DNA of 5,115 bases, from assembly GCA_050943225.1 (NCBI GenBank), contig JBMNOT010000149.1:1-5115 (forward strand), given 5' to 3'. This document shows positions 3,281 to 5,115 of the stretch, piece by piece. The stretch comes from SZUA-584 sp050943225 (GTDB lineage Bacteria; Bacillota; Clostridia; Christensenellales; SZUA-584). Position numbers and translations under genes: made by a program. The notes under the pieces are model-generated. The model had not been told where the DNA came from. It did no database searches and worked only from the letters and a program-made list of their open reading frames with translations. Numbering within the stretch: position 1 is the first letter of the stretch; every line of letters starts with the position of its first letter.

Positions 3281-5115
3281 TTATTCGGAAACTTCCGCGG
3301 TGAGCTGGAAGCGGCCCACCATCTGTTTGAGGTGTTCGGCCTGGGCGGACAGCTGTTCGGACGAGGCGGCTGCCTCCTCGGCGGTGGCGGAGTTGTTCTG
3401 CACCACCTGCGAGAGCTGCTCGATGCCCTTGTTCACCTGGGCGACGCCGGATGCCTGTTCGTTGGAAGCAATCGCGATCTGCTCGGCCAGCGTTGCGGTC
3501 TGCTCGACGCTGCTGACGATGTCCGCCAGCGCGGCGGCTGTTTCGTGGGCGATCTTGGCGCCCGCGTCCGTTTTGGCGATAGAGCCCTCCACCAGTTCGG
3601 TGGTGTTCTTCGCGGCCTCGGCGCTGCGTGCGGCAAGCTTACGCACCTCGTCTGCCACGACGGCAAAGCCCTTGCCGTGTGCGCCCGCGTGAGCCGCCTC
3701 GACCGCGGCATTGAGCGCGAGTATGTTGGTCTGGAACGCGATGTCGTCGATCACTTTGATAATCTTGGAGATATTTGCGGAGGCAGCGTGTATCTCTTCC
3801 ATGGCTTTCTGCAGCTGCTGCATCTTGCTGTTGCCGCCAGCCGCGTACGTGCTGGCCTGTTGCGACAGGTCCCGCGCGGTGTTGGCGCTTTGCGCGTTGG
3901 CGCTGGTCTGCGCCGATATCTGCGCCAGCGATGCGGTAAGCTGCTCCAGCGCGCCGGCCTGTTCCGCAGCGCCCTGGGAAATCGTCTGGCTGCCTGCCGA
4001 GAGCTGGGCCGTACCCATCGCGACTTCGCCCGCCGCGTTGTCGATCTCGGTAAACAGGTTGCGGAACGACGCCACCGTCTGGTTGAAAGACTCCTTGATC
4101 GCGGCGAAATCGCCGTTGAAGTCCGAGTCGATGCTGACGGTGAGGTTGCCCTTCGTGATCTCGCTCAGCACGTACGTGATCTCCTGGATATAGGACTGCA
4201 GCGTGGCTATTGTGGAGTTGAGTGCGTCCTTGATCAGGCTGAAATCGCCCTTGAAATCTCCGGTGACACTGGCTGACAGGTTGCCCATCGCCAATTCGCC
4301 CAGCACCTGCGTGGATTCGTGTATGGGCGCGATCATCGCGTCCAGCGTGGCATTGATGCCTTCCACGATGCGCCGGTATACGCCGTTGTGCCGTTCGGCG
4401 TCTGCGCGCACCGAAAGCTCGCCTTCCGTTGCCGCCGTGACCAGCGTGCCGGTGTCTTCCGCGAGGCTCTGCATCACCTGAACGATGGTATTGACAGCCT
4501 CGCGCATCTGGCCGATCTCGTCTTTGGTGATTTTGGCGTCCAGGTTGATGTCCATTTCGCCCTCAGCCAGGCGCTTCACGTCGCGCGTGAGCTGTTTGAC
4601 CGGCTTGCTGATGCTGCGGGCGTTCAGTATGCCGAACGCCACCGACAGCACCACGAGGAGGCTGATGCCCGATATCGTGACGATAAGCACGGTGGAAGCC
4701 GTTTTCTTGTTGGCCGTGGCCGTGGCAGCGGCGCCGTCGGAAATCGCGAAGCGCAGCGTGCTTGCAGCCTTCTTGACTTCGGCCTGCGCGTTGTGCAGCG
4801 GGCCGTAGCCGTAGAGGTCGTCCGCGATGGCCTGGATGTTGCCTGCCTTCAGCAATTCCAGCGCGGCGTCCATCTGTTTTTTGTACTCCTCGAACACCGG
4901 AAGGAATTCGTTGTAGGCGGACATCTTATCCTTCGGGATCAGAAACTCTATTGTTCTGAGGTCGTTGTCGCAGCTCCTTATCTTGTTGCTGATTGTGCTG
5001 GCATACGCAACCATCATGGACTCTTTATTGTGCCCGATAGCCTGCCGCAGCGAGCTTAGCTGCTCCTCGAGGCTCAGCACCAGGTCGCTCGCGGTTCTGG
5101 TGGGGAGCAGCACTT
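3281..5115 (-). CDS. Methyl-accepting chemotaxis protein, N-terminus beyond the right edge
   Basis: The frame is open at the right edge, so the first codons and first membrane segment are not seen; 610 residues are visible, numbered from a GTG codon at 5113 that is probably not the true start. Residues 1-135 are the rest of a mostly helical extracytoplasmic sensor resembling the four-helix-bundle MCP domain. A membrane segment follows (about 139-163), then a HAMP domain (about 164-217) and further HAMP-like modules: 222-265, 267-311 and 312-356, the last two being near repeats (GNLSASVTGDFKGDFSLIKD and GNLTVSIDSDFNGDFAAIKE, 45 residues apart). The signalling domain has the conserved hairpin tip IDDIAFQTNILALNAAVEAA (455-474) and GKGFAVVADEVRKLAARS (480-497), which contacts CheA and CheW. 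Flanking helices are rich in A, Q, E and S, as at methylation sites. There is no C-terminal NWETF-like CheR tether; the protein ends QLTAEVSE. Ligand unknown. The gene is single on its strand here and has a strong terminator. Confidence 0.95.
   Translation of the reverse strand, partial: VLLPTRTASDLVLSLEEQLSSLRQAIGHNKESMMVAYASTISNKIRSCDNDLRTIEFLIPKDKMSAYNEFLPVFEEYKKQMDAALELLKAGNIQAIADDLYGYGPLHNAQAEVKKAASTLRFAISDGAAATATANKKTASTVLIVTISGISLLVVLSVAFGILNARSISKPVKQLTRDVKRLAEGEMDINLDAKITKDEIGQMREAVNTIVQVMQSLAEDTGTLVTAATEGELSVRADAERHNGVYRRIVEGINATLDAMIAPIHESTQVLGELAMGNLSASVTGDFKGDFSLIKDALNSTIATLQSYIQEITYVLSEITKGNLTVSIDSDFNGDFAAIKESFNQTVASFRNLFTEIDNAAGEVAMGTAQLSAGSQTISQGAAEQAGALEQLTASLAQISAQTSANAQSANTARDLSQQASTYAAGGNSKMQQLQKAMEEIHAASANISKIIKVIDDIAFQTNILALNAAVEAAHAGAHGKGFAVVADEVRKLAARSAEAAKNTTELVEGSIAKTDAGAKIAHETAAALADIVSSVEQTATLAEQIAIASNEQASGVAQVNKGIEQLSQVVQNNSATAEEAAASSEQLSAQAEHLKQMVGRFQLTAEVSE

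Noticed and set aside
3080..4276. A 398-codon frame on the plus strand
   Set aside because: It is the antisense shadow of the chemoreceptor gene, rich in Arg, Gly and Leu, with no family signature and passing through the terminator region.
4319..5059. A 246-codon frame on the plus strand
   Set aside because: Antisense of the chemoreceptor sensor and HAMP region; Arg- and His-rich, with no ribosome-binding site or motif.
1..5115. CRISPR array, tRNA, rRNA, transposase or phage defence system
   Set aside because: No regularly spaced repeats, no tRNA-like cloverleaf and no recognisable transposase, nuclease or toxin-antitoxin motif were seen on either strand.

Overview
The window reads as chromosomal DNA of a bacterium, most likely a Clostridia-type Firmicute. 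This is inference from three things: strong purine-rich Shine-Dalgarno sites, the style of the Acr3, PAP2 and chemoreceptor proteins, and simple sigma-A-like promoters. Base composition is uneven. Sampled lines of the left arsenic block hold 23-29 G+C per 60 bases, while sampled lines of the NudC and chemoreceptor genes hold 34-41 per 60.

Layout: (1) 1-738, minus strand: an arsenic-resistance operon, arsR followed after 45 bases by acr3, which leaves the window at its left edge. A recognisable promoter and a candidate ArsR operator lie upstream of arsR. (2) 718-1227, minus strand: two broken pieces of rhodanese (sulfurtransferase) genes. One is a 34-codon piece joining a signal-peptide-like start to a rhodanese C-terminus; it keeps a ribosome-binding site and a perfect -10 box. 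The other is a body fragment with two frame changes and a ruined active-site loop. (3) 1300-2182, plus strand: an intact nudC-type NADH pyrophosphatase / NAD-cap hydrolase with its own promoter. (4) 2183-2532, plus strand: a short region with broken coding-like fragments of unknown origin, closed by a Rho-independent terminator. (5) 2531-3012, minus strand: a PAP2 phosphatase gene lacking its N-terminus and broken by an apparent one-base loss in a homopolymer. (6) 3028-3280: intergenic, with an unusual long-spaced inverted repeat and the terminator of the last gene. (7) 3281-5115, minus strand: most of a methyl-accepting chemotaxis protein with a helical ligand domain, one visible membrane segment, a chain of HAMP-like modules and a complete signalling hairpin; its N-terminus lies past the right edge.

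Functionally, ArsR and Acr3 form one unit: an arsenite-sensing repressor and an arsenite exporter. NudC (NAD(H) or capped-RNA turnover) and the chemoreceptor look independent of it and of each other. The rest is decaying accessory sequence between intact genes. I see no CRISPR array, tRNA, rRNA, transposase or recognisable new defence system. The most interesting signals are the two nearly complementary rhodanese remnants, the single-base break in the PAP2 gene, and an ArsR with cysteines at two separate potential metal sites.
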